Shown: in pieces, positions 16,075 to 28,903 of the stretch
Layout of the letters: the number at the start of each line of letters is the position of its first letter
How positions within the stretch are numbered: position 1 is the stretch's first letter
Source: Dillenia suffruticosa
Taxonomy: Eukaryota; Streptophyta; Magnoliopsida; Dilleniales; Dilleniaceae
DNA length: 64,000 bases
Assembly: GCA_033439265.1 (NCBI GenBank)
Contig: JAVTVX010000035.1
Coordinates: 15,154,001 to 15,218,000, forward strand
Reading direction: 5' to 3'
The notes under the pieces: generated by a model
The model's database searches: none
Told to the model about the DNA's origin: nothing
Seen by the model: only the letters and a program-made list of their open reading frames with translations
Made by a program: the position numbers and the translations under genes

Positions 16075-16600
16075 TCATGAAACTTGAAATGGATTCCATG
16101 CATGCAAATTAAGTCTAAGATCTTGTTGATCCACGTGAAGGTAATACCAATAAAAAATAAATGGGTCTTCAAGAGAAAAATTAGTTTGGATAGGAAGGTA
16201 AAGACCTTCAAAGCGAGATTAGTAGTGAAGCATTAACACCACAAATAAGGGGTTGACCATAAGAAATTCCCCTTTTTTTGCCTATAGCTATGCTTGTATC
16301 TATTAAGATTTTTATTAAATGGTCACATCGAAGAAAATATATTCATGAGTAATCACAAGGTTTTGAATTCAAAGATAAATCCAAAGTGTGTTAACTTAAA
16401 GGATCCATTTATGGTTTTAAGCAAATATCGAGGAATTGAAATATTCAATTTGATGAAATGATAAAGGGTTATCGATTTATCAAGAGTGAAAGCAAATCAT
16501 ATGTATAAGAAAGTTAGTAAAAGTGCTATCACTTTCCTAGTTTTGTATATGATGAGATTTTAATAACTGGGAATGATATTGCGTTGGATTTTTTATATGC
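16075..16600 (+). mobile_element. Ty1/copia reverse-transcriptase remnant, no LTRs
   Basis: In translation the stretch shows copia reverse-transcriptase landmarks: a KWVFKRKISLD-like block, a KTFKARLVVK-like block, and further on a YGLKQAS-like block and an LYVDEILITGND-like block. It is an old, broken fragment without ends, unrelated in position to the neighbouring complete elements. Confidence 0.75.
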
Positions 16601-16896
16601 ATTGGAAACCAAAAATTAAAAAAAAATTAAATAATCACAATTAGATAGCATAGAGTAAAAATTACCTCAATGTGTAGATTTCCTTTCTTTGCAAATTCCT
16701 TTAAAACGTCGAATTGATCGAAGTATTGATAACGAAATCAAACCAATACTAAATTCCACAACACCACGTTGTAAATCAAAGTGATTTTAATGCCCAATTT
16801 TTTTGTACGTTTTTCTCTCATAAATGTATATAGTTTTCTCTCTTTTTCTCAAGAAAGAAAGTAAATGTAAGATCTATTTCTTTCTTCCCGAAGAAT
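16601..16896. other. flank left of the SIRE-like element
   Basis: About 300 bp of AT-rich sequence with no coding signal. It ends at the TGAGACTAGAC boundary of the next element. Confidence 0.5.
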
Positions 16897-16924
16897 TGAG
16901 ACTAGACAACCTAGAGGGGAGGGG
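16897..16924 (-). repeat. first 28 bp (in + order) of the split SIRE-like 3' LTR
   Basis: TGAGACTAGACAACCTAGAG followed by a G-rich run aligns with the first bases of the intact LTR at 55,559 (TGAGGCTAGACAACCTATAG). The rest of this LTR resumes at 45,212. Confidence 0.88.
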
Positions 16925-16937
16925 TAGGACTGGCAAT
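16925..16937 (+). repeat. hAT left terminal inverted repeat
   Basis: TAGGACTGGCAAT. It pairs with the inverted ATTGCCAGGTCTG at 45,199-45,211. Confidence 0.8.
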
Positions 16938-16941
16938 TGGG

Positions 16942-17065
16942 CTGGGCGGGCCCGAGCCCGCCCAGTTTTGAAGGGTTGAGCTCAGCTCGTTTTAGAGTAT
17001 GGCCGAGTTTAGGCCCATTTTTTAAACTTGTTTTAGTTACGGGTCATGTTTGGACACTATTGGGC
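16942..17065. promoter_or_regulatory. hAT left subterminal region with GC-rich perfect palindrome
   Basis: CTGGGCGGGC at 16,942-16,951 and its exact reverse complement at 16,956-16,965 are separated by four bases. GGGC/GAGCTC-type motifs follow to ~17,065. Subterminal repeats of this kind are the known transposase-binding sites in hAT elements; binding here is inferred. Confidence 0.55.
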
Positions 17066-17952
17066 TTGGCCCCTTATAAGTTCGGTCCGTTTAATTTATT
17101 ATTATTATTATTTTTTATTATATCGATCGATATTTGGAATCATATTCTAATTAATCTGGTTCGAAACTTACAGTGGCCTATTTAAAGGAGATACCTTCCC
17201 AACGTAGTTTTTTTCATACCCAAATCGCAAATCGAATTTGAGAACTTGATTAACATTTAATTTATTATATGGACCATTTACCAAACCTAAACCTAAACAA
17301 AACCAAAAGCCTCTCTCTCATACGTTCTTCGACTTCAAAAGGAAAACCTCGTTGGACGAATATCATTCAAAAGCAACGTCGGTGCTCACTGAACTATGAA
17401 ACCTTTGGATCTCCAAACGACGTGGTTGCGGTTTTTGTAAAGGTAAGTTCGATTTCAAACTCGGACCCAAGATTTTTTCACCAATTCTTTGGGCTTCTAT
17501 AAATGTAATCTATTTTTTGATTTTTTGAATATTAATTAATATCATCTCTTTTTTAGTTTTAACTTTTGGATACTAAATGTCATCTTTTGCCAAGAAATTA
17601 ACTAATTAGATATAGATTTGTGGTTTAGGGCTAATCTGTGGAAAGAGTTCTACTATATCGATACCTTAATTTTTTGTCGTTGCTGTTTTGTTTTTAATTT
17701 TTTCTTTTTATTTGATATCTCTGCTTGTTTTGTTGATCTCTCTCTTTCTCTCTCTCTTTATCCCTTGTTCTTGTGTTTTCATCACAAACCTTTTACATTA
17801 AGGTTTTTTGTCCCTTGTTATATCTGTTTCCAACCCAAGCAAATGAATTTTTCTCGAAATGACAGTCAGATTACAACAAAGCAAAATAGCACAGGTTCAT
17901 GAAATTAAGAAAAACAAATTACAAGATAAACAGAAGTGGGGGCATCTTTAGC
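17066..17952. other. hAT 5' region, no assignable coding sequence
   Basis: AT- and pyrimidine-rich, with CT runs near 17,740-17,760. An open frame at 17,269-17,502 has no recognisable relatives. The segment probably represents the untranslated leader and an intron of the transposase gene. Confidence 0.4.
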
Positions 17953-18034
17953 ATGGCAGTGTCCAGTGTGTACGAAGCTCTTGAACTTGATATTGGAAGA
18001 ATTGTGGAGAGAGGAGGGGCTTTTGGAGAGTATA
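17953..18034 (+). CDS. unassigned ATG-led coding-like segment, cut by the Tekay-like insertion
   Basis: An ATG at 17,953 opens a frame beginning MAVSSVYEALELDIG and continuing with an ERGGAFGEY motif to the insertion point. Across the insertion, with one copy of the duplicated target removed, the same frame continues at 28,909 through a stop into ADFGLIDPTNMPTPLPK before another stop. The composition looks like real protein, but I do not recognise the family. It may be a lost N-terminal exon of the hAT or a captured host gene fragment. Confidence 0.35.
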
Positions 18035-21016
18035 TGTCATGCCCCGAACTGGGGTTGTGAGCAGACGCCCGTTGTCCTGAATGCCGGCTGTATTTTTACA
18101 AAAAATCGAGCAGAACTTCCCGATAAATCGAAAGACTCCCAAGTACAAATAAACCTGTTTAACCCTGTATAATTTAAAATCATCATGTAATTAAAATAAA
18201 ATGGTCATCCCGACCTCACAACAACCCACCAACCACAGCAGACATCCAGAATAACGCCAGACTAAGTAAATTTCCAACAATTCTAACCACAGACCTCTAC
18301 TATCATGCCCAACTAGAGTATGAGCAGCTGTCACACTGAGCGGGCCTAAGTTTTATATATTTTACAACCAATTTTCCCAAATTGACATTCAAACACTACA
18401 ATTTGCCTTAATACAAATAAAATATAAGAGTTTTGTAAATAAATGTACATAAATTATATAGTCAATCCCATAATAAATATACGGTCAACTACGGATCTCA
18501 AGGTCAAGATCTCACAGGGTCGAAAATAAAGTACGGAGCTCATATCTCAACTTAATGTAACTCTCACCATCGAAAACACACTCAAATTCACCAACGAGCT
18601 ACAAAATAGAGCCGAACCGTCACTCTAGTACAATAATCCTGTCTGGAGAGGGAAAAAAGAGGGCTGAATATCAAGGAAGATACCCAGTGAGTGAGGAAAT
18701 TAATCTCAAATACTAATAGTGTAGGTGAACATTGGAGTGTCAAATAATATCATTCATAACTAATAATTTAAATTTTACAGTAAATCATGATATATTCGTT
18801 AAACTGAACTCATTTAATCATTCACACGTTAATATACATATATGCATCCATTTAAAATCAAGTTGATCATAGAGCAAGCTAAAAGAATCCTGGCAAAGGT
18901 CAACCATGACCAAGGACAGACGCATCGGAGGTTTTGTTATGCATAAAGTTCAAAAGTCACTCTGTACCCCGACGTTGGCCATGAGTTTGCTGGGGTTAGC
19001 TCATTATCGTGTATAGGATCCCGCTCGGTGTTAGACGGTGGCGTCACACTCGTCCTCCCCCTTACATGGGTTCAACCGGCCGCGCCTATAACCATTAGAC
19101 ATATGACGTTTGTGGATACTTCTTGTAGAAGCGTATCCGGGTAACCCGATACCTCTACAAATGCCTTTCGTAGCTATAGAATTTATCAAAGAATGTCATA
19201 TCATCATATCATCTCAAACTAGTACGCATCCAACTCACATAACCAAATCATCTCATCATATACTCAAAACAATTCAAATCCGTATGTCAATATATTTTAT
19301 CGAAATTATTTAAATTTAACAAACCAATACAATGGTTGAATAGAAAATATTTCATTTCTCAAATCATGGAATAATTTTATTTCATTTCAAACATAGATAC
19401 ATAATCATAGAAACATAAATACGACACTCCAATAATCACAAAACGTATTTGAATTTCAATTCCATACGTCGAGACAATGCATATTAAAATCATATTGTAT
19501 TAAAAACATGATAAAATCAGGTTTCACTATTTCATGCAAGAGATTAGGGTTCCACTCACATTCCAAGGGAGGGTGGTCACTCCCTATTTTCAAAATTATC
19601 CAATCTGACTCCTCGAATCTTCAAAAAGATCAACCTAATCGGATCATCACAATTTAACATCAAATAGTAACCTATTAACAGATTTTCCATTTTATTTCCT
19701 AATTAATACAATCTTAATTTACATTATCTCCTTTCTATATTCTCGTTTCATAAATTTTGAATCATTTGGCTCACAAATGATCAAATTTCCAATTTTTCTC
19801 ATTTTTTTAATTTTTCTCGAATTTAACGTATTTCAGAATATATATATACAGTTTTCGATACTAAATTCAACCTAATTTCGACAAAATTAATTCAAATGTT
19901 GAGGAGATTCATTTCTTACCCAGGGCTCCTTAGATTGCAGACCTAACTTTCGTTCGAATGTCTCCTCAATCACTCCAAAATTTACAATGCTCCCTATCAA
20001 GACAAAATTTATTAATTAGGTCTAAACACTTAGAACAAAATCAAAACCCTGAGTCAGTTACCTATGCAAAGACTCATGGGCTATCATGGGCTGCGGGCCG
20101 CAATGGGCTCGAGGGTCTGATGGCTAGCGAGCTTGCGGGTAGCAGTCGACTTCGCGGGTCACAGTGGGCTCGGGGGCTGCACGGGCTCGTGGGATGTCGC
20201 GGCTGGTGGGCTCGCGAGATGGCACACTCACGAGCTGGAGTGTGCACTCGCGAGCTGGATTGCAGTCGCGCGCTTGCGGGTTCCGTGCGCTAGTGGGCTG
20301 GAGCGCGCTCGTGTGCAAGTGCGCTCCCGAGCAGGTGCGCGCTCGCGCTGTGGAGCGATCGCGCGGGGAAGCACACGCTGCGGCGCGCTCGCGCTCGCAG
20401 GAGGGAGGAGCTGCAGCGGCTGTGGTTCGCTCGTGGTGGTGGCGTACGTGGAACCTTGCGGCAGAGTACGATCGAGAGGGAGGGAGATTGCGAGAGATAG
20501 AGATAGGGTGAGCAGCAGAGAGAGAGAGAAACAGTGAGAGAGAGAATCCAAGAGGGAAAGATAGAGAGGGAGAGAAGAAGACGAAGATGGTAGTGGTAGT
20601 GCGCGGCGGAGGCTCACGGCGGAGTGGAGCGACGGGTCGCTGGAAGGGGAAGAGGCGGAGAGAGAAAGAGAGAGGAAGAGAGAGAGAGAGAGAAGGAGAG
20701 AGAGGAAGAATTAGGGCTTTAAGCCCTAATTTGATATGCTACGTTTTGGTTCAAAACGCAGCACTCCTCTTTCTTTTTTTTTCTACTCATTATTATTATT
20801 ATTATTTACATATATATATATATATATATTCATTTTACACCAAAATTCACGAATACGGTAAAAATTTAAAATATACCAAAAAATTCAATTTAAATACCCA
20901 AAAATCAAAAATCAAAATAAATGAAAATTTTCTTTATATATATATAATTGAAAAATATTTTATTTAATTCCTGAATAGGAGTATAATAGTACGAACACCG
21001 TAGTATCGGTATTATA
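18035..21016 (-). repeat. 3' LTR of the Tekay-like element
   Basis: Aligns with 26,118-28,903 throughout. It contains a GC-rich block (~20,080-20,460), a GA-rich block (~20,470-20,710), and an AT-rich ~250-bp stretch that the other LTR does not share. Confidence 0.93.
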
Positions 21017-24000
21017 TTTTCTAACCCGCTAAAAATAAGTTTCGTTCCAGAAACTAAAAGATGACTGAACAGTAAATAAATGGGGATAATGTCTCCTCAT
21101 AGCCTTCTCGGACTCCTAGATCTCTTTCTCGACTTGGTCACTCCTCCACAAGACTCTGACCAACGAGACTTCCTTGCTCCACAGCTTCCTGAGTATTGAG
21201 ACATGGAATACATCGTGAATACGAGATAATTCATCTGGCATCTCCAATCTGTATGCCACACTTTCGACCCTCTCAAGGATACAGAAGGGTCCAATATATC
21301 TAGGGCTCAACTTGCCCCGTTGCCTAAACCGTATAACTCCCTTCGAAGGAGATATTCTCAAAAAAACCATATCTCCAGTAGTAAACTCAAGAGGTCGCCG
21401 CTTACAATCGGCATATGCTTTCTATCTGTCCTGGGCGCCTTTCATCCGCTCACGGATGACCTTTACTTTATCTTTCGTTTCCTCAATCAGCTTAACACTA
21501 CTGAGACGTCGCTCTCCGACCTTATCCCAGCATATCGGGGTGCGACACTTCCTGCCATACAGTGCCTCATACGGGAGTATCCCTATACTGGCCTGATAGC
21601 TGTTATTATATACGAAATCGATCAGTGGAAAATGCCGATCCCAACTACCATGGAAATCCATCACACATGCCCTCAGCATGTCCTCAAGGGTTTGAATGGT
21701 CCTCTCGACTGACCATCTGTTTTCGGATGATAGGCTGTACTAAAATTCAGCCTTCTGCCCATTGCTTCTTGCAACTTGGGCCAAAATTTGGAAATAAATC
21801 TCAGGTCCTTATCTGAAACTATCGACACAGGAACACCATGCAGCCGAACTATCATATCAATATAAAGACGTGCCAAGGTCTCCAAAGGATAGTCGCTGTG
21901 AATAGGAAGAAAATGCGTGGACTTGGTGAGTCGATCTACAATCACCCATATGGCGTCATGCCATGATGAAGTCCACGGTAGCCCTGTCACAAAATCTATA
22001 GTAGTGTGATCCCACTTCCACTCAAGGATGGGTAAAGGCTGTAATGTACCAGCCGGCCACTGATACTCGGCCTTTACCTGCTGGCAAACTAAACACCTAG
22101 CCAAAAAATCCGTAATTTCCCGTTTCATGCCAGGCCACCAATAACTATCCCGAATGGTTCGATACATCTTGATACTACCTGGATGTAATACATAAGTGGA
22201 GGAGTGCGCCTCCTCGAGTATGGCCTTATGGAGACCTAAATCAACGGGAATACAAACCCACTCCTTGAACATTATCAAACCATCTCCTCAGATACAGAAG
22301 TCTCCGCCCTCAACTCTGCGGACTCTATCTGCAATACCTTGGAGCTCCTCATCTATAACATGGAGCTCTCTGATACGGTCGAACAAAGTCGGCCTGACCT
22401 CGAATCTGGCTAGTAAACCTCCCTGATCATCACTAGTCAAACTGAATCCTAAGACTCAGAGTCCTACCAGACAAGAGAGGTATGCTTCCTCTGTGGATTA
22501 TGAGGATGACGCTGACTTCTGACTCAAGGCATCTACTACAACATTCGCCTTGCCTAGATGATAGTCAATGATGAAATCATAATTTTTTAGGAGTTTTAAC
22601 CATCTTGTTTGTCTCAAATTTAGCTCTTTTTGGGTAAAAGGGTACTTTAAACTCTTATGATCTGTGAATACTCTATAGGTCACCTCATAAAGATGATGCC
22701 GCCATATCTTCAATGCAAAGACTATGGCTGCCAACTCTAAATCATGCATCGGGTAGTTAATCTCGTGTTTCTTCAGCTGTCGCGAGACATATACAATAAC
22801 CCGACCATCCTGCATCAGAACACAGCCCAATCCCTGTCGGCTAGCATCATTTTATACTATATATTCCCGACTGCTAGTGGAAAGGGCTAAAATAGGAGCA
22901 GATGTCAACCGTTGTTTGAGCTCCTAAAAGTTCACCTCACAACGGTCATCCCAAACAAACTTGACCCCCTTCTGGGTCAATCTAGATAGCGGAGCAGCTA
23001 TTCGGGAAAATCTCTCTACAAATTTATGATAATACCTGGTCAAACCTAGAAAACTATGAATCTCGGTAACTGTTTGTGACTGCTCCCATTTCACTCTAGC
23101 CTCAACCTTCCGTATATCAACATAAATACCTTCCGTAGAGACAATGTGCCCCAAGAATCCAATTTGTCTCAGGTAAAACTCACATTTCGAGAATTTGACA
23201 TATAGCTGCTTCTCACGGAGTATCTGAAATACCACCCGAAGGTGCTGAACATGATCTTCATTACTCCGTGAATATATCAAAATGTCATCGATGAATAAGA
23301 TGACGAACCGATCCAAGTAGTCATGGAAAACTCGGCTCATTGGGTCCATAAAAGCAATTGGGGCATTAGTCAACCCAAACGGCATGACTAAAAACTCGTA
23401 ATGGCCATATCGAGTGTGAAAAGCTATCTTGGATACATGTTCGGCCCGAATTCTCAACTGATGATAACCCGAACGGAGATCAATCTTAGAGAAAACTCTA
23501 GCTCCCTGTAGCTGATCAAACAAATCATCGATACATGGCAGGGGATATAGATTTTTTATGGTAGTTTTGTTCAACTGCCTATAATCCACACAAAGCCTAA
23601 GTGTACCATTTTTCTTCTTTACAAATAACACCGGAGCGCCCCAAGGTGAAGTGCTTAGGCGAATAAACCCCTTGTCTAAGAGTTCCTATAACTGAATTTT
23701 AAACTCTCTCAATTCTACAGACGTCATTCTATATGGCAGAATTGAAATAGAATTGGTTTCCGGTACTAAATCAATCTCGAAATCGAACTCCCGAACAGTA
23801 GTAACCCACGAAGCTCCTCGGGAAATACCTCTGGAAACTCCTGTACCACAGGGACATTTTCAAGTCTCAGACCCTCCATAGTGATGTTGACAACATAAAC
23901 CAGATGAGCAACAGTACCACAGAGTACCAAGCGCCTGGCCTTCATAACAGATATAATACAGCGAGGCAATACTCATCTCTCGTCCCGGAACACTAACAGT

Positions 24001-26098
24001 GGCTGCCCAGACCTCCGAAACTCAACCTCTTTCGTGAAACAATCCACAGAAGCCAAAACTCAGCCAATCCATCCCTAGAATGACATCAAAATTCGTGATA
24101 GGAAGTGAAATCAGATTTACCTCCAATACCGTCTCGCCAATACTGACCTCACAGCCCCTATAGACTATATCTCGAATGATATGCTTGTCAAGAGGAGTGA
24201 CTATCATAATCTTCTCATCGAGTGGCGAGAGAGGTCTATCAGAATGACGAGCGAACGAGTCACTCACATATGAAAATTTTGACCCAGTATCTATAAGAAT
24301 ATGGGCGTCAATACCAAATCTTTGCATGATACCTAAATGTAAGGAAGGGAAAGAGATTAAAGATATTTAAAATACGAAGAAAAATAGACAAATTCATATA
24401 TATATATCAAACTAGCTAAGTTTTTAAAACTTTAACTAGTAAAACTGTACATCGATATCATGATATACAAAAAGTTCATACAGAAATACAACAAAAGTAC
24501 TACACTGAGGGATCTGTGGGAAGATTACCCATAATAACATCAGGGTTTGCCTGTGCGTCCTCCTGCGTCATCGCAAACACACGAGCCTGAACCCTAAGCT
24601 GTTGTCGCGACGGTCTTAGCACTGTATTACTCCCGGCTGCAGTCCGAGGAGCGGTAAGAGCTGAGTGCGTAGATGCCTTCTGCTAGCCTGTGCCAGAAGT
24701 ACTAGTACGACTCTGCAAAGTCGATCCTCCTCAACCTAAATCTGGGCAGACACTCCTAACGTAATCTTACTTCCCATATTGGAAACAAGTAACTGGTGCT
24801 CTACATACCCCAAAGGCATGGTGGATATCGCATTTACGGCAGAAAGGTTGTCTCTGTGTAGTAAACTATGTAGAGACATTAGGGGCTGATACCCCAAAAC
24901 CCTGTGGTCGAGGTCCCTGTCCAGGTCCTGCTAGTCTGAAGTTAGAAAAACCTCTGAGATATCCAAAATCTCTACCCTTCTTCGAAAACTATCCACCCTG
25001 TGACCCAATTTTCCTCTTCTGGTGACTCTCCCTCTGTCTAGCCTCAGCTCGGACAATCTTCTCCGCCCGATATGCTGAATCAATTACTTCTGAAAGTGTA
25101 AAAGAGGGAATCACCTTCATATAGTTCCTGATACTCAATTGGAGGCCATCTTCAAATTTGAACCTCATCTGAGCTGCTGTAGCCATGTCCGAGACAAAGG
25201 CCGCTAGCTGTCTGAGCTCAGTCTCGTATTCTGAAACTGACCTCGTCCCCTGGCGTAAGTGCAGGAACTCCATCCTCATCCGGTTTTACTGGAACGGGGT
25301 GAAATACCTGTGGTCAAACTCTCGTAGAAAGTTCTCCTACCGCAGGGTCTGTGTAGCACTATCACAAATAGCCTCCCACCACGAGAAGGCATCTCTGTAG
25401 AGAAATCTCTCAGCAACTCTCAATCTGAACTCCTCTGACAAGCCCAAATTCGTAGAGAAATCGTGGATGCGCCTTAAAGTAGCCGATGTCTCATCGGTCG
25501 GAGTAGAAGTAGAAAGACCGACTACTGAAGGAGGAATCGGTACCGTAGGTGCAGGTACGCCGCAGGTGCGGTCGCTGGAGTCTGTAGTGGAGGCGGTGAC
25601 ATCTGCACCCCATATCTACTATACCACTCATGCTACTATCTTAAGATATCGAGTGGTGGTAGAGGAATCTCCGCTGTACCAGCTGGTGGAGGTGTTGGGG
25701 GTGGCACTGGAGAAGGTGCGTGAGTAGAAGAAGCACCCTCCGGTGCTCGTGGAGCCTCAAGTGCCCTAGAAGCCTTAGGCACTGAGGGACTCTCTGGTGG
25801 TGCACCGTGCCTACCACGTCTAGGAAGCATAATTCTACAAAGAGAGCACCGTTTCATTAGATATAAGCAAGGATTAGAGTTAGTTACCGGGTAAATAGAA
25901 TTCGAGTTATGAATAAAGGCATTCGAATGCGGAATCATGGAATGTATGCCTCGTATATTGTACTCTTTACAATAAATGATCTTCTATGCCTATCACCGTG
26001 TACAAGACTTAAATAACTATATGAAACTCTCAAATACATTGAAGATTTTTAAACGTATTTGGGAAAACTTTTACTACTATCTTTTCTCTAACCTAGAC

Positions 26099-26110
26099 GC
26101 TCTGATACCA
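26099..26110 (-). other. primer-binding site of the Tekay-like element (tRNA-Met)
   Basis: On the minus strand it reads TGGTATCAGAGC, seven bases inside the 5' LTR. This is the standard initiator tRNA-Met complement. Confidence 0.88.
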
Positions 26111-26117
26111 ATAGAAC

Positions 26118-28903
26118 TGTCACGCTCCGAATCGGGGTGGTGAATAGCCGTCCGTTGCCCTGAATGCTGGCTGTATTTTTACAAAAAATTAGACAGAAAC
26201 TCCCCATAAATCGGAGATCTACCATGTATAAATAAACCTGTTTAACCCTGTATAATTTAAAATTATCCTGTAATTAAAATAAAATAGTCATCCCGGTCTC
26301 ACAACAACCCACAAACTACAGCAGACATCCAGAACAACGTCAGGCTAAGTAAATTTCCAATAATTCTAGCCACAAACCTCTCTATCATGCCCAACTAGAG
26401 CATGAATAGCCGCCACAATGAGCGGGCCTAAGTTTTATATATTTTACAACCAATTTTCCCAAGTTGATATTCAAACACTACAATTTATCTCAATGCAAAT
26501 GAAATATGAGAGTTTCGCAAATAAATATACATAAATTATACAGTTAATCCCATAATAAATACACGGTCAACTACGGACCTCAAGATCAAGATCTCACAGG
26601 GTCGAAAATAAAGTGCGGAGCTCACATCTCAACTTAATTTAAATCCCACCGTCGAAAAACACTCAAATCCGTCAACGAGCTACCAAATCCTGTAGAGTCG
26701 AAGCATCACTGTAGCACAATAATTCTGTCTGAGGAGAAAAAGAAGAGTGATGAGTATTAAGGAAAATACCCAGTGAGTGAGGGAATTAATCTTAAGTACT
26801 AATAGTGTAGGTGAACATTGAAGTGTCAAATAATATCATTCATAACCAATAATTTAAATCTTACAGTAAATCATGATATGTTCACTAAAATGAACTCATT
26901 TAATTATTCATACGTTAACATACATATATGCATCTATTTAAAATCAAGTTGATCATAGAGCAAGTAGAAAGAATCTTGGCAAAGGTCAACCATGACCAAA
27001 GACAGACATATCGGGGGTTTTATTATACATAAAGTTCAAAAGTTGCTCTCTACCCTGATGTTGGCCATGAGTTCGCTGGGGCTAGTTTATCATTGTGTAT
27101 AGGACCCTGCCCAGTGCTAGATGGTGGCGTCACACTCGTCCTCCCCCTTACGTAGGTTCAACTTGCTGCGCCTATAGCCATTAGACATATGACGTTTGAA
27201 TATACCTCCTGTAAAAGCGTATTCGGGCAACCCGGTGCCTCTACAAACGCCTTTCGTAGCTACGGAATTTAGCAAATAATACAATTTCATCATATCATCT
27301 CAAGCTAGTAGGCATCCAACCCACATAACTAAATCATCTCATCATCTTCTCAAAACAATTCAAATCCATGTGCTAATATATTTCATCCAAATCATTTAAA
27401 TTCAACAAACCAATACAATAGTAGAATAGAAAACATTCATTTCTCAAATCATGGCACAATTTTATTTCATTTCAAACATGGATGCATAATTGTAGAAACA
27501 TAAGTACAACACTCCAATAATCACAAAATAGATTTGAATTTCAATTCCATACGTCGAGACAATGCATATCAAAAGCATGTTTTATTAAAAATATGATAAA
27601 ATCAGGTTTCACTATTTCATGCAATAGATTAGGGTCCTACTTACATTTCTAAGGGTCACTCCCTATTTTTCAAAATTATCCAATCTGGCTCCTCGAGTCT
27701 CCAAAAAGATCAACCTAATCAGATCATCACAATTTAATCTCAGATAATAGCCTATTAACGGATTTTCCATTTTCTTTCCTAATTAATACAATCTTAATTT
27801 ACACTATCTCCTTTCTATATTCTCGTTTCATAAATTTCGAATCATTTGACTCACAAATGATCAAATTTCTAATATTTCTCATTTTTCTAATTTTTCTCAA
27901 ATTTAACGTATTTCAGAATATATATATACAGTTTCCGATACTAAATCCAACCTAATTTTGATAAAATTAATTCAAATGTTGAGGAGATTTCATTTCTCAC
28001 CCAGAGTTCCTCCGATTGCAGACCTAGCTTTAGTTCGAATGTCTCCTCAATCACTCCAAAATTTACAATGCTCCCTATCAAGACAAAATTTATTATTTAG
28101 GTCTAAACACTTAGAATAAAATCAAAACCCTGAGTCAGTTACCTACTCAAAGACTCGCGGGCTGTCACAGGATATCGCAGGCTGTCACGGGATATCGCGG
28201 GCTGCGGGATATCGCGGTAGGCTCACGGGTCAACGGGCTGACGGGCTGACGGGCTGATGGGCTTGTGGGCCGCAGTGGGCTTCGCGGGCCCAAGTGGGCT
28301 CGTGGGCTATCACGGGATGGTGGGCTGGCAGGCTGGCTGGCACGCTCATGGGCTGGAGTGTACACTCGCGAGCTGGACTACAGTCGCACGTTCGCGGGTT
28401 ACGCACGCTAGTGGGCTGGAGCGCGCTCGTGCGCAGGTGCGCTCCCGAGCAGGCGCGTGCTCGCGCTTGCGCTGTGGAGTGCTAGCGCAATAAAGCGCAA
28501 GTTGCAGCGCGCTCGCACTCATGCAGGGAGCATCGTGCTGCGGCGCGCTCACGGGAGAGAGGAGCTGCAGCGGCTGTGGTGCGCTCATGGTGGTGGCGTG
28601 CGTAAAAGCTCGCGGTGAAGTGCGATCGAGAGGGAGGGAGATCGCGAGAGATAGAGAGTGGGTGAGTAGTGGAAAGAGAGAGAGAGAAACAGTGAGAGAG
28701 AGAATCCGAGAGGGAAAGATAGAGAGGGAGAGAAGAAGAAGAAGAAGAAGAAGATGGTGGTGTGGTGCGCGGCGGAGTGGAGTAGCGGGTCGCGGGAAGG
28801 GGAAGTGGCGGAGAGAGAAGGAGAGAGGAAGAGAGAGAGAAATATTTTATTTAATTTCTGAATAGGAGTACATTAGTACAGACACCGTAGTGTCGGTGTT
28901 ACA
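26118..28903 (-). repeat. 5' LTR of the Tekay-like element
   Basis: Begins TGTCACGCTCC and ends GGTGTTACA in + order. The GC-rich block with short tandem repeats (28,150-28,340) and a GA-rich run lie at its transcriptionally upstream end. Confidence 0.93.

Larger units (their letters stand above)
18035..28903 (-). mobile_element. Ty3/gypsy chromovirus, Tekay/Del-like, fossil
   Basis: A 10.9-kb element inserted in the hAT 5' region. LTRs of 2,982 bp (18,035-21,016) and 2,786 bp (26,118-28,903) begin TGTCAYGC in + order. The flanking 5-mers gtata and atata match at 4 of 5. The primer site is of tRNA-Met type. Parts on the minus strand from the right: gag (~25,940-24,780), protease (~24,330-23,990), reverse transcriptase (~23,640-22,920, including [10 protein letters not shown] and FIDDILIYS), RNase H (~22,830-22,490), integrase (~22,280-21,430, including WWPGMKREI and YHPKTDGQS) and a C-terminal chromodomain region (~21,370-21,060). 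Very long LTRs plus a chromodomain fit the Tekay clade. The LTRs differ by about 10% by eye. It is broken at roughly ten places. Confidence 0.93.

Noticed and set aside
20133-20617. Long overlapping open frames on both strands in GC-rich DNA
   Set aside because: They lie inside the Tekay-like LTR, arise from a CpG-rich repetitive block with few stops, and encode low-complexity Arg/Ser/Ala text. The same block in the other LTR (28,165-28,865) shows similar frames.
26099-26110. tRNA-Met-like match as a possible tRNA gene (also 10,519, 55,537 and 62,932)
   Set aside because: These are 12-base primer-binding sites beside LTRs, with no tRNA body around them.
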